This document shows, piece after piece, positions 21,301 through 36,300 of a stretch of DNA of 64,000 bases (position 1 is its first letter; each line of letters opens with the position of its first letter). Made by a program: the position numbers and the translations under genes. A model generated the notes under the pieces. That model did not search any database. It was not told where the DNA came from and saw only the letters and a list, made by a program, of their open reading frames with translations. This stretch comes from Rhea pennata. Lineage: Eukaryota > Chordata > Aves > Rheiformes > Rheidae. The stretch lies in assembly GCF_028389875.1 (NCBI RefSeq), contig NC_084672.1, forward strand, positions 12,267,958 through 12,331,957, read 5' to 3'.

Positions 21301-24300
21301 TTAGTGCATAGGCTTCAAAGCACTGTTATAAATATTGCTAGTATGAATTTTGAGGTTTATGTATGTACTGGTATGTGCTGTAAACTAAATAAGGTGAAGA
21401 AGAGGATCATGTTAGTAGCTTTTAGTCTTTCAATTAAGTTTTATAACTGTTAACCTTCATTTTTTCACCATTTTCCTAGAATATTCTAGTTTTGAGTTTC
21501 AAAATAAACCACTTGGGTCCAGTTTGTGCTACTTGCTTATTTTCTGTGCTCATAGAAGCATTTTAGTCTTTTAAATTTATACTTAGCTTTGTTATTTTCA
21601 GAGCACAGTACTTCTATGAAAAGAAAGACTTATGTATGGGAATTTAGGGAAGAGACAGGGACTAACTTTAAAACAATACCCTATGAAGGATTACATCAAA
21701 GTTACTATGTTTAACTTGAATAGAGTAGGATTATATTGTGTGCTGCGTTAAATGGCCTGCTGCTGGTGTTTCCAGTTGGACTGCATATTTACCATTCCTG
21801 AAGTATCTGCCACTTAGGAGTGACTATTTATAGTAACAGTGATTTCCATATTTGCAAAGTTTGTCTTCAAATAGATGAATTGTGACTTGTTTTACTACTA
21901 AAATGGCTATTTAATTTTGAAATCCAAAATTGAGAAGGTTTTGTTTTTTTAAAAAAAAATCAAAACTTTTTTTTTTTTTTTTTTTTTTTTGCGATGAGAC
22001 TTTTTGTTTCCGGGCTTTGAGACAGTAAAACAGCTGATTTCATTAGAGCCCTCTGAAATGTAGCATCCGTATCTATTTTCTCACCCTGTAAAAGGTAAGA
22101 TAGATATCCAAGTGTTCTCTAGTGAGAGAGGAAAGCTGTCAGAGATCCCATTTAATGAAAAAATAATGACATTAAGCTACAATGAACAAAAAGTTTTCTA
22201 AGATTAAGCATACAATACTATAACTATAGGACAAAGTTTACCAGTCTGTTCCTGCTTGTGTCATCTTCTGTCTTTGCAGCTGTTGATGACTACAGTAGCT
22301 TTTATAGAGAAAACAAAGGATCCCTTCAGTATATAAGCGGTCTTGAAAGAGTTGCAATTGTTGGCCTGAAATATGTAATGAGCTACCGCAGAACATTTTG
22401 CAAATCAAAATTAGGGATGTCGACAAAAGACTTAAGTGTAAAGCTTGATTTCTTTTGAAGGCGTATGCTTCCGTTAACAAGCAACTGATTGAAAATTTGA
22501 TGCTTCAGCGTATCTTAAATTTATAATTACAAATTATATTTAAAAGCATGATTATATAATAATCATAAATTATAGTTATAAATTATATAATTTATTATAA
22601 TTAAAATTTTATATTCGTAATGGAGTTTGGTTATCGGGGCCAGTTTCAATAAGATTTTGCTCAGCTTTGTGGTGTAAAAGGTTGAATAGGCATGAAAAAG
22701 TCAAATTCCGGAATAAAATTAGATTTGGTCCTATGATAGTTGCAAAGTTTGCCTTACATTGCCTGATCAAAACCATCAAATTTCTGTTAACTGTTTATAG
22801 TCTGACCTTGCATGTATTGGTGTCAGTGGCAAAACACTCTTCAGTGAATGCAGGATGGAATAAATGACGGTACTGTAAGAGCAGTGAGAGAATAGATTAG
22901 TATCACAACTGCTGTTGTAGAGGGGTAAGTGTAGGAGGTTTTTCTCCAGAATTCTTTAGCATTTTGGCATAGATCTTTCTTCTCTAATTCTTTCTTTGCA
23001 TACAATTATAAACCAGTGGCATGATCAGTCATGTCATGTTCTGTTCATTTGTCACTCCATTTTTATTGCATGGATGAAAATTTGCATTTATCACTTTGAT
23101 TTATGCACCTATCACTTCTGAAACAAACAAGGCTATTTAAAAATAGGATCCAGTCTCGTTTACTTCATCTGTATTGATTGCATTTCCACTGAGTCTAAAG
23201 TATACCAATAGTATTAAAAAAAAAAATGTTTTGGCATATTGTTTGTGTATCTAGCCATAGAAGCTTAGGAGTCAACTTGCTAAATTGGAAGGCTCAGTAG
23301 AATTTCAGCTGAAGATTTCTTTACTTCTCCAATGCTATGATAAGTTAGCACTACCTTTTCTTATTGCTTAATTGATGTTTTTGTTCCTCTTGCTTTTTGT
23401 TTCACTTTCTCTTCTCACACTGTAAAAGGGAATATCATTTATTTTGTTCTGACAACGCATTAGGAGCCAGGAGACCTAAAATGCCCTTTTATTTTTGTGT
23501 TTGTCTTCACCAACCCTTTCTCTTAGCCAAGACAACCACAACCTGAAAAATTTTGCTGAGATAACTTTGGGCAAATTACTTAGCCCTGCTTTTTTGTTTC
23601 CTTCGTCTGTCAAATGAAACCACTGCCCATCTGCGAAATGCATTGGAATGTCTGGATAATCATTTTGGAGAGTTGATGCTGTTTATATTTGGGGTTGTTT
23701 AGCAGTGTGACCTAACTAAATGCATTTGTTCCCTTATTTCTTTAGGTTTAATAAACCATATTCTTCTTTTTTTTTTCCCCTGAACACATAGTCCATGTAA
23801 AGAGTTTTGTAGTATTTTTACCAGTCCCTTTAAAAAATTTGAAGTAATATTTTGAAGGTATTTTTTCGAATTAATAACACATTTAAGCTGTCTTTCTGCT
23901 TTCTATCCCAAAGAGAAAATGGGGAAGATCAGTTGTGTTGAAGAATGCTTTTGTTATGCTGACCAAATGACACTGAAATATTTCTTGAGGGTTTTCTTTT
24001 TTTCCTCCAAATTTTCATTTATTTTTCTGGTGAGTTAGCACATACATAGTGCCCACAGAAATAAAATACTAAATTTAAACAGAAGTATTTTGCCTAAACT
24101 CTTTTTACAAAAGCAAGTAGCTTGGATACATTTTTAAAAAATAGAAGAAAACGATGTTTATGGTATGGTGGATGAAAAAGATTTCTGAGATAGTTTTGTT
24201 CCTTTAAATAAATAATAGACACTTGCAAAACTTAGTAGGCAAAAAAACCTACTCGATGCAGTTGTGTATGTTCATGACTGTAGGATGTGCTGTATTTTTA

Positions 24301-27300
24301 TTTTACCACTCTGGCTAACCTAAACACTTAATCACTATGTTCTGTATGGCCCATAATATATCAGCTAATTGCTCCGTCATAGGAACAGTTAATCATTACC
24401 TGTAGAAGAGACATGCCAACAGGAAAGAAATCGTTAAAGCTGTCCTTCAATTAAACAGAATAATTCAAATGTTATTTTGCTAAATTTGTCAACTTATATA
24501 ATGCCTTTTTCTTTAAATTTTTTTAAAAAGGAAAAAGTACAGTCCTATATATACTAGAAAGATTTAAAGAAAGTTGATACTTCTCTATCCAAATACTTTG
24601 TATAAATCACCATTTTTAACTTTTGTGAAAGAAGGTTGGATAAAACATGGTCTTGGAAAAGTTCCTACTAGAATCATCAGATGTTCTGTAATCTTAACAC
24701 ACTCACAATCCGTAGAGCAATATTACTCATGCCTTAACAGGTAGAGGTAATCTTCACAAATTGAAGAGATAGCAAAGAGCCTATAGCAGCCTTGCTGATG
24801 GAAGTCATTCAGCTTCTGATTTCTGTCTCTTTTTTTAAAATACTCTATCTGAAAGACTCTGCCCTCGCCAGATTAATAATGAATGGTGATGCATGTAATA
24901 GAAAATCACAAAAATTCATTGTAATGAGAGTTCTCCAAGTGACTTGTTCTTAAGGAATGATTTTCCTATTTTCACATCAATCTCCATGAATAATACCGGG
25001 AGAGAAGAGGCCACAAGACTGGGAAGTGCTTTAAAAGAGGGAATCTTTTCCAACATAAATGGCAAATAAAATCTTTTGACAATTTTCTTAGCACCTGAAT
25101 AGTTTTTAATTAATACTTTGGCTAAAATTCAGTTAGGAGTTGCTGGAAAATACGGACCTGCAAATTAGGAGTAATCATTTGGAAGTTTTCAGCACTTCAT
25201 AAGAATACTGTATGTGTAAAGACTTCAGCTTAGTTGTATAGTTGAATTTTATATGGATGAGACTGTTCCACTGGGTTCTGACAATGTTCGTGTTATACAG
25301 CTTTGTAGACCAGCCCACAAATGAATCTATTCTGGTGCAAATATTGTTTTCCTGACCATCTTGGAATATTATGGGGAAAGAAAAGTCTCTGAGAGAGATT
25401 TGAATGTCATCACTTCTGTCGCTTATTACATGATCATTGTACTTAAAAACAAACAGATAAAATCACCAGGTGTTTAAGTTTTTATCCCCATGGTGCTGTG
25501 TGTTGAAGAGAATGCCCTGAAATTTTGCAAACGGGTAAATGAGTCATCAGGTAGCTAAATGATACACTTGAGGTGAAAGAACCTCTGGGTAGAATCAGGA
25601 ATTTGATTTGTGTTGCACAAGTTCTGTGTTACCACTGCAACCACACCACAGTTTTTTTTCTCGGAAGATAGCTTCAGGAATTGGAAAAAGAGTTAATATG
25701 AAAGGATTTTTTTCCTAGCACGTAATGATCAAGAAATACGTTTAGATGATACTGAGGCAATTGCTTTACTGTAACGCAAACCTTGTTGAACAGCAGGTAG
25801 TGATATCTCTATATTGGTTTTTATGCCTGGGTAAAGTTCATGCCACATCCCTTTTTTAGAACAGTCTTTGCTAATCACTTTTTTTGATAGAGATAACCTA
25901 TCCTGTCACTAGCTGAAATATACTTTGTTGTTCCTGTTACTCCAGTTCCGCTTTGAGCCTCTTTACAGATGATTTATTTTCCTCTTCTGCTTGCTAATAA
26001 AACTTCATGTCTCTTATGCTAAAGTTCTATGTGCAAGTGATTGATGTTTTTATTAATTAAGTTTATCAGAGCGTGGAGGTGTTTTGGTGGAGGGGATGTT
26101 TCTGCTTTCCCTTCACACTTCAACAAGTCTGAAAAGTAGAGCAGCTTCTCAAGAAATATATTTTCAGTATGTGTTCCCCCTTTTTCCCCCTCTCTTTTCC
26201 ACATAATTTGGGGGAATTCTTAAATAATTCAATTATAAACAACCTTTGGGCTTCATTGTGATTTGCAGAATGTCCTGTCATCAAAGTTAAGAATGTAATC
26301 CTTGATCTCAAGTTAATACTTAGACATCGTGCAGACGATGCTCCATTACCCCAATGAAGCTTTCACTTGGTAAGCTTCCTCCGGTGTTTATGAAGTTCGT
26401 TTTGAGCAAGGTGGGCAGTATTTGAATAATTGAATGATACTTAAATAGAAAATTATCAAATAACTTTTCAAACAGGGAAGAGAATTGATGTTTACAGAAA
26501 ATAACTAATGGTGAAATTTGAGCTAGTGCTGCATTTGATCTCATGAGGGAGTTATAAATGAGCAAACTTGACAATGGAAGGAGAAGATTAAACCCAGCGA
26601 TAGACAGACACTTAACCTTTCTTGCAGGAAAGGTTTGGTTCCAGTTCTGTAAGTCGTCAGAACAGCTCTTACAGAATGACTGACTGTCTTTGTAATTACA
26701 TAGTTTCGGACATCATGTGTGGTATGTATAGAGTTTAAAGGATTCACCACCTAGAATTTTTGACTTTACGCTTTCTCTGACAATTTCAGAGATAATGTTA
26801 CAACAGCATGTTATACACATTGAATTATATACCTCTATTATAAAAGTACCTTTACTGATAGTTATGATAATTTAGTACTAAATACAAGCCTTCTGTGAAA
26901 TTTAGGGAGCTCTTACAGTCTCAACTATCTTCTCTCTCTTCTTTCTAAAACACTATATGATAGCAGGATACTTGCCAAATTAATACGGGGTCTGGCACTG
27001 TATTGTTTTTCAAAAATACACTTTTTCTAGAATACACCTGTAGATTCAGCTTTTGGCAGTAAAGCTGAGATGTCTCAAGGTAGGTTGTGGGCTTGCCACA
27101 AAACGAGAACCCAGGCTGACCACCACGTGGTAGGTGTGAATGCCTGTTGCAGCGTTCCTGAGCTCTGCTTGTTAACTAATTTTGCTCACGTGGATGTCCT
27201 ACAGGTAGCAGCATATAATGCTGTCTGCATGTCAAACCTTTGCTTTTCCATCTGTAAAACAGAGCATGTCCTTGTCCAAATTAGGCGTTTCCTTTTGGAA

Positions 27301-30300
27301 TAGTTTCTTGGACAGATGGAAGGAAAAGCTTCTGGAGATCTTCTCTGCTTTAGAGAGAGCCTATCTAGAAACTGACATTCTATGAGGCAATAAATGTGAG
27401 ACAAGTATAATGAAGTTGTAATCTTGGTACAAAAAGATGCTTTCTAGCTAAAAGTAGTTTAGAAGGTGATATAAAATGTAAAGGTACTTTGGATTTGCAG
27501 TCCTCTCTGGAACCGAGGCTCCTTCTGTAAGCTGAACAGAGCATTTTTTTAAATTGTGTAAATATAAGAGCCATCTAGTCTATACAAGGATAAAAATGTG
27601 GGTTAAAAAGCTTTAAATTGTTGAGAATACTTTTTTTTTTAAGACTCTTTGAGGAGGAGAATCTTTTTTTTTTTTTCTAGGCAGTCTTTAATTCCCTCTT
27701 CGTGGCAAAATTAAATCATATTCTTAATGCTTTAAAATACGTTAAAATGTGCAGATGGCGTGTGGGGGGGGGTTCTGTGATACACTGTCTATTTTAGCAG
27801 TAAACCTATGGTGGCTGAAATCTTTTATAATTGCCTAGGAACATGATCAATTTTACAGTGTAGACCAGGCATTACTACATGTTCCATATGTTGGTTTCAG
27901 TTATGAAAGCCTACACAGCTGTGCTCCACCTACAGTGCTAATCCAATTGCTTTCTGTGCTCAGACTAGTATCTGCTCTGCAAGATCTGAACTTCAGTCTC
28001 CTTTTAATTAATTGTTTTTTGTATAGCACTTTGCAAGTGTAAAGGGTAATACAAATGCTAAATGTTGGTCATCTGTATTGCAGCCTGGGATTGGAAGGTT
28101 GGAGCAAGCAATTGCCAACTGTTCCCCACCTCTTTCAGTTTGCTGAAGAAATCCTGCAGTCTTGTCATCCTTTTGCTTGCTATTTGTGTTAATTGCCATA
28201 GACCTTTATGAATCTTTAAGTTTTTTCTAAACAGCTTATACTTTTCTGTATTTAATGAAGACATTGTTTCTCTTTCTTAAGAATGTCAAGCTGTCAGCTG
28301 AAGTAGAACCATTTATTCCTCAGAAGAAAGGTCCAGAAACACTGATGATCCCTATGGCGCTTCCTAACGACAGTGGAGGAGTTAATGGCGTGGAACCAAC
28401 TCCTATCCCCAGTTACCTGATCACTTGCTATCCATTTGTACAGGAAAACCAATCCAATAGGTAATACTTGATTTTAGTCTTTTATCACAGATAATTTCTT
28501 TTTAAGTGGGTTTCAACTTTAGTCAGACTTCAGGAATAAAAGTGATAGTCAGCTATATATTCATTTTGGTTACTGTGTTTAATCTTCTGACTCCTCACAG
28601 ATGAGGATGAGGTTTGTGTCCCATCTTGTTCCCCTCACCCTTATGTCCTTCTTTTTACTTTCATATTCCTTGTTCCTTTTCTTGCCTTTGCTATAGATCC
28701 CTCATAAAGTCATCTTTAAGTCATTTTGCACCTTCTAGGCCAGTCATGAGATCTATCTCTGAATCTCTTGAGTCTGAAATGAGGCTCCAGGTGTCCTACT
28801 TTTCTCCTGCGGTGGCGAAACAGTATGCAGCTGACACTATTGCAGCTGACAGTCTGTCTAACCAGCTTTCTTTGCATTATTAGTTATAAGGCATTGAGTT
28901 TAGAAACTGTTCTAGCCCAAATCTGTTGTTCTCTAAATGCACAGCTTAGATGGTGATCATCTTGTATCTGTTCCTTGTATTTGTTAGTTGGTGTTGATTA
29001 ACTTAATGTTTGCATAGAGCGGCACTTCAAAGTGCTGTTGCACTTAAAGAATTATTTTTCTTTTTACTTATTCAAGAGTTGCATACTGGAAGAAAGAGAA
29101 TTGGGTTCAGTTTCCATAGGGGGTCTTTTTGTAGTATGCTGTATCACAAATGAAAATATGGGAAGAAGCCCCTATGCTTGGTTTCGGTAGTAAGTTTGTA
29201 GATACCTGTTTTTCTGCATGCTTCTTAAGGCCTATATTTTCGTTTTGAGCGAAGTATAAGTTGGTGACTTCCTCTCTTAATTCACACAAGTGTTTGGTCC
29301 TGAGTAAGCTAATGAATATCACTGTTCTATCTATCTGTAGGCTTACATTGTGTAAGCTCATGTCCCTACTTAGGCAATATATGCTTTCTGACTTGCTGGA
29401 ACAGTGAAGTAAATGGGCCCAAAGTGCTTGTCAAAGCAAATGGCTACGTTTAAGTACTAAGTTTAAATTTAAATAATAAGGTTACACAGATGTCAAGATA
29501 AGTAAAACTTTATCACTTGAATGTCATTTGAGCTTTTATATATTTTGTTAATGTCATTTAATTGTCATCTTAAGAAGCTTTAACGACTTAGTTTTGCTAT
29601 TAAAAGCAAAGAGTCTACGAAATATATATTTATCTATATAGATATTTTCTAATGAAGGTGTGGTGTGGTGGTGGTCTGAGTTTTTTCAGGGGAAAACTTC
29701 CTCAGCAGCCTTTTTTTCCTTTTAATTTTTTCAGGCAGTTTCCATTATATAACAATGACATCAGATGGCAGCAACCCAACCCAAATCCTGCAGGACCATA
29801 CCTTGCTTATCCTATAATATCTGCACAACCACCCGTTTCTACGGAATATACATATTACCAGCTGATGCCAGCCCCATGTGCTCAGGTCATGGGTTTCTAT
29901 CATCCCTTCCCTACACCTTATTCTGCACCCTTTCAAACAGCAAATCCTGTAAATACAGTTACTGCAGAATGCACTGAGCGTCCTAACCCACCAGGCCAGG
30001 TCTTTCCGCTATCAAGTCAGCGAAGCCGAAGTGGTAACAGGGGACCAGTCATTCAAAAAGTAAGCATACTACTGACCACATATTGGTAGAATAAACAGAA
30101 CCATATAGAACATTCCTTCACACAGGAAGCACTTACTTCATTTGAGCAAGAATATGTATGGCAGTAGTATCAATGAGGGAGGAAAAGTAGCAGAAAATGT
30201 GTTAATCGGAGTAATATCTCTTTGTATAGTGACACAGAATTTATGTTTTATGTTAAAATGCTTGAATAGGCTTATAAAACCTTATTAGCGCAATAAGGGA

Positions 30301-33300
30301 AACTCTCCTTTCCAGTGCCTCTCCACTAGTTAGGTTTGAGTTTAGAATTAGTTTCTCAGAGAACAAAATACAGCCATACTTTGTTTACCTTTTGTTATGA
30401 TGTGGAAGTATCATAATAGAGTTCATGCAGGAAACGGGGGAAAAGTTAATAAACCAAAAATACAGAATTGTCATAAAATACTTATGTATTTGTCTCTTGT
30501 CTTTAAATATGTCAATTCTGTACAGAGTGCTAGAACTTCTTATTTTGTTTAGTTTGATTACAACTCTGAAGCCAAATCATCTGGCTTATGTGCGTATATG
30601 GCTAATCTTTTAAAACAGCAACAACAGTTACAGACGCACATAAAAAATAAACGGCCTCCGGTGAAAAATGTGGCAACCCAAAAGGAGACTAGTTCATCGG
30701 GTCCTGAGAACAGATCGAAGATTGTTTTGTTGGTTGATGCATCACAGCAAACAGGTAACTTCTTCTGTATTTTCTGTGTGTTCTAAATGTATAGAACTAC
30801 ATTTCTGTCACCATGTTTCCTGGAACAACAATGTTTAAAAGACAGCTGCTAAAGTGGATCTTTTGCTGATCAAAAGGGATTGAAGAAAAGGTGCTAGTGC
30901 TTCCAGAGACCTGTTTAATATGTGAGATAATTTTGCAGGGATGTGGTATTCCTTCTGAGGCGCAAAGTGACTCTGAGGTATTAAAGACTTAGACACTGTC
31001 AGACTCTATACTACTGGAGTTGACTGTTATTAATAGTTGGAAGACTAGACCTTATCTCTTTTTCAAGTCGGTGCTATCATTAAAATAAATTTTACTAATG
31101 GGAAGTAACTGTCATATGGAAAAAAATTGGCTTTTTTTGGTAGGTAGGTTTTTCTTTTCTTTTTTTTTTTTTTTAACAATTCCTGTATAAGTGATTGTAT
31201 TTTTATTCTGTTTTGCAGACTTTCCTTCAGATATTGCTAATAAGTCACTGTCTGAGAGCACGTCTACAATGCTTTGGAAATCAAAAGGCAGGCGCAGAAG
31301 AGCGTCTCACCCTGCTGCAGAGTCCTCTAGCGAACAAGGCGCGAGTGAAGCAGACATAGACAGTGATAGCGGTTATTGTAGTCCAAAGCATGGCAATAAC
31401 CAGGCTGCAGCCATGACTTCAAGAAATACAGATTCTTGTGCAATGAATGTGCGTGTACATAAGTGAATAATTTAGCTATGTTTGTATGCTGCACAATAAT
31501 AAAAACTATTGAAATGTTTGTTTTTCCTTTTCAGGTTGTAGAACCAGCAATAAATACAGGTAAGCATTTTCTTAGCTAGTAAGCTGTATCGTATTTTGCT
31601 GGGTCATTTTGCTAGGAATAGCCTCTGTCTACTTCAAGTGTGCTGTTCTAACTGATTGGATACTTCAGAAGTTCTCTACTGCCTTTTGCTTCACCACCAC
31701 CACCGCACTCCTTTCTGTAGCTGCTTGCTGAATGGATGGATAAGTAGTTGGTACTAATGATTTATTAACAGTTGTTCTTTTAAGGGACAAAATAGCAGAA
31801 GACTCCAAATGGAAGCATTCAGACAAAGTTGTGTTTCTGTTGTAGTTATATCTTATTCTTTTGCTTCCTTACCCTTTTGGACTGCAGTTATATTCATGTT
31901 TGAGTAGTAATGACACTCCTCTCTACAGCTCAGAGTTAGAGCTCTTACTTCTCTAAAACTTCTAGAAAAGTATTCATTTGCTTCTCAAATAGAGAAGTAC
32001 TGTAACATGAGCAAATGTTCTGTTTAGTTTGGTAATAGTGAAAAATGCTGGTGGCTGTTTATGATTGGACTGAAGATTCGGGATATGAACCTGAGATTTC
32101 ATTTATTTGATTGCTACTAATGATCAATTTTGGCAATTTGTATGTGTGTAATTTCACCCTTTCTATAAAGGCAATTCTGCTAACTTCTAGAAATAGCAAC
32201 AGAAGTAGACTTCAGAGGAGACTTAGTCTTTCTCGAATAATTTTCTGTTTTAAAAGTATGTTCCTGGCTTTCATGGTATGTGTGCTCATTATGATACATT
32301 CTGTCATACTAACTCATTTTTCATAGGTGTCACTTTTGTCTCTTTCAGCTGGTGTGAGCTGGACTAGTGTAAATTCCCAGGCAACTCAAAAAAAGCCGTG
32401 GATTGAGAAAACTCAGACTTTTTCTAGAGGTGGAAGACAAGCTGAGCAAAGGAGTGGTTCACAGGTAGGTTGTTAATGGCTCTAAACTTAAGCGCTCTGT
32501 TTCTTGTACTGTATGAAAATAGCAAATTTGAAATGGATTAGAAAATCAACATGCAAAGAATAATCAATGAAAATGGTGACTAAAAAGTGTAGAAACTCAA
32601 GCAGGAAATCAGGCTGAACAGACACCTCCAGATCATGTATTTCTTATGCTACCACTATGTATTTATGATTTCACATACTTGCAATTTTCTGTCTATAGTA
32701 TGTTCTTAACATGCATCTACTTAGGAAGTAAGTTACATGTATAAACTAACTTGTGAAATGAAGACAGTGCGGGTGAATAGAAAAAAACAATGAGGTGATT
32801 TCTATACAGGAATGGATTTGGAGGGGGAGGAGGGAAGAAAGGTAGGTTTTTGATCTGTTCACAAGAATCTTGAACTTTATAATGAAAGTGGTGAAACAGA
32901 ATCTCATGTTCTCACTCTTGTTGTCTTTGAAAATGTTTTTCTATTGATGTATCATATTTTTGACTTATTAATAAAAATATCAAATCTCTTTTGTGCTAAA
33001 ATTTGAAAATATATTTTAATAAAACTTTTGTGGGACAGGATTTCTGTAACTGGTGTGTGAAAAGAAACTGGCCTTTCTGATTTTGGTCATTTCATTTGGG
33101 AGGGAGAGGCAGGTTAAAATGACTGTTTAGCTAAGACTCCATTTTTGTCCATATGTAGCTATTGCAGAGATGAACAGTAGAGCTTGAAATGAGAATTTCT
33201 TTATCATAGGCATGTATGTATGTGCATTGAGATACTTGTCCTGTTCAGATCAAGTTAGATGGATTTGTGGATTTGTCTTGAATCTTTCGCTTTGGTAGGC

Positions 33301-36300
33301 TTTTGTTCTTATATTAAGAAGCTGCTTGTCCCTTGTATCTGGCAGTTGAGCAGTTCTAGATTTGGCCACAGGGAGGGAGGTTGTCTTTGTTCTATAGTCA
33401 AATAAAATGCTTTAATAAATCACTTTTTGTGGTTTATGGCATTGAGAGAGTAAGAAGAATTTTTTTTTCTTTTCATCCAGTAGACTCTTCAGACTTTAAA
33501 TATGGCAGTTATTTTAGATCTTTAAAAACAAGGCTGGCACAAAGTTTTAAATGTGATTTCACTAGCCAAATTCACTGTACTTCAAGACAGATTTTTTTTT
33601 CTAGGAACTGACTGCTTTCCCTTTGAAATTAAACTTGCACCCTGTCCATAGCAAGTTGTCTTGAGAAATATGCTAATACAACTGATCTAGAATTTCACAT
33701 TCAGGATATGCTTCATTTTTGGCCAATCCCCTCTTGCATCTGGCTTTCCACCAATCCTTCACTCCATAAACAGAAGAATGTTTATACCACATTCTGAGAT
33801 CTCTTTTGTCCGGAGAACTCTGCCCATGTATTGTTATAAAACACATGTTGAAAAGGTAGTAATCATACACAGAAAAAAAAAAATGTAACCAAAGGACTTT
33901 CTCCCACTACAAACAGTTCCTCAGGATTCACATGTCAGTTCTGAGGAGTCATCAGCAACTCCTGTGCTTTCCTTCATCTTTGTCCAAAAGAACCCCGCTT
34001 CAGTACTTTTCAGATATCTGTGATCATAAATTAGAAATTTAGAGGTGAATGGAGATACTGTATGCAAAAAGTTTGCCAATATCACACTTAACTGCTACAA
34101 GAAAAAGTTTTTGAATTTCACATCTTTAATGGGTAAAGCAGCAAATGTATGGTGGTATTCTTGCAGTAGTCATTACTGTCTTTAATGAAGGCTATGGCAA
34201 TATACAACAGATACTTATTCTGCCTATCTCTATATTGAGCCAGGGTTGCTGCTTTGCTTTAATTTCGTGGTTACATCATTTGAATCCAAAAGCATTTTGG
34301 ATGCTGACTTTGTCAGCGTTTTAGTTACTGCTTTGGTGGTGGAGGCAGCCTTATGCTTTTGCAAAGAGCTCGCAAAAATGCGTTTTCCTCTTCTGTTGCT
34401 TATTGTGTCTACACCCATGCTGAGTATGGCTGTTGAGACCCCTCAAGAAAAATCTTCTGGTTTTGGCAGCTGACTTTCAAGTCCCTTAACAAATACAAAA
34501 CATTTCTGCAGTGAAAGAAAGCAGAGATTCTCTATAGGTTCTGCTGATGTGACAGTTCTGCCCTGTAATGCCTATGTGGTGCAAGGGTCAGATTATGATG
34601 TAGTTCTAATGTTCTGCGATATGTAGTCTGAATGAGGTGAAAGTTCTATGTTTGAGGGTAGCTGTACTTTTGTATCCTTGGATAATTTGTGTGTGTGTGT
34701 GTGTGTGTGTGTGGTTTTTAAGCATCAAGACAAACCTAGGTGAATCTGAGGATTTTAAAATTTAGTGGGTAGTACTGGAAGCTGCTCTGTTCTTTTCTAC
34801 TTTGAAATACTACTAAAATGTACCATAAAAGATCAGTATATCAGAGGAATAGCGGTAAAGCGGTCCAGCAATGCTGGATTTAGTTGCTGAAATATAAATT
34901 CATTGAGGCTTTTAAGAACAAAAAGCTGTTTAAGTTATCCATTGACAAAGTAATGTGAGTTAGAACACTAGTAACATAGACTCGGTTTTGTAAGGAGTAC
35001 AATTGACAGAACTTCTTCAAGAATCTGTTTAAACACAAGTGGTGGAATAATGTTCTTAATCTGGATTAAGATCATAATTGAAGCTTTCAGCTGTAAAACT
35101 AAAAAAACAGAAATTAAGACTTGGCAAAAACAGGAGTGTGTTACAGGCATACAAAATCTGCTTTGGCATTTTGGTTCTGTTCCTTACTAATATTAAATGG
35201 AAATGCTTTGTGGAAATAAATTCCCATTTGTGTTCCAGCTGGGTTGCTTTGCTGGGATATAGTTTTGTTAAGGCATCTAAACCATCATGCTGTAGAGTCA
35301 CTACTTCTGTCTTTTAACCAACGAGCAAATGGATGCTTATACGAAGCAGAAAAATTCTGTAGAAAAGACACCCAATCAGTAAAGTTAAAGATTTTTTTAC
35401 TCTGGTATTTCGCGTTTCATATGATGTCTTGGAAAGCCTCTCAGGGGGAAAAAGAAGAAGGAAAAAAAAACTGATAGCATCTGTAGATTCCTTTTTTCCT
35501 CTCCTCCTCTCTTTTAAAGCAAAATCCCAAAATACATAGCTTAATAAATCAAACTTCACAAAAACTGTACCTCTCTTGTTGCTAATTAGTGAACGTGAAT
35601 GCCTTGCATGCATGCACACACAGGCACGTTTTGAAACATTGACGTTGCAAAATATTGATCACATCCCTTATTTTTAGTCCGGTTTCAGATGCAGAGGCCA
35701 CAGCACGTCTTCAGAAAGAAGGCAGAATGTGCAGAAACGACATGAAAAACCTCTAACTATGAGTCAGTCAAGTAGAACAGAGCAGAGTCCTGAACCTTTG
35801 TATTTTGAGGTAGTGTTCTGTAAAAACTACTTTCGTATTACAGTGAGATAAGTTAACACTGATAGTCTCAACATACAGATAAATGGTCGTCTCAACAGGG
35901 AGAAGTTCTAAAGCATCTGACTGAGGTGTGCCATGTAGTGCACTAATTTCACTTACTATACAGTGCTTTCAATGTATGTGTGTGTATGTGTCTGTACAAA
36001 AACTTACACTGGCATGTCATGGAAAGTGTGAGGACTTTTTTTTTTTTTTTTGGTGGCCAACAGATCAGGTAGATAACTTTTAAGTAGACTTTTATCTGAG
36101 AATAAAAATTAATGTATTTGGTGATACTTATCTAATCGTACTTAACTTCTTTAATGTACTATGGCAGTTTAAAATTTTTTGTTCATTTGTTTTTGAAAAA
36201 GCTCATTGAGATATAGAAATCTCCTGTTACTTTAGTCATCATGTCCTATTTTTCTCACTTTTAAGCCCTTCCAGCTTAAGATGAAACTTTAGGTAGGGAT

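Larger units (their letters stand above)
18352..28281 (+). other. SECISBP2L: SECISBP2L intron 1 (9.9 kb)
   Basis: The first ~480 bp are CpG island, including 3.7 copies of GGCCCC at 18495-18516. The rest is AT-rich, with a T24 tract (21967-21990), an AT-rich inverted-repeat patch (about 22513-22612) and no exon, RNA gene or transposon I can name. Open frames are all short and unsupported. Confidence 0.8.
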
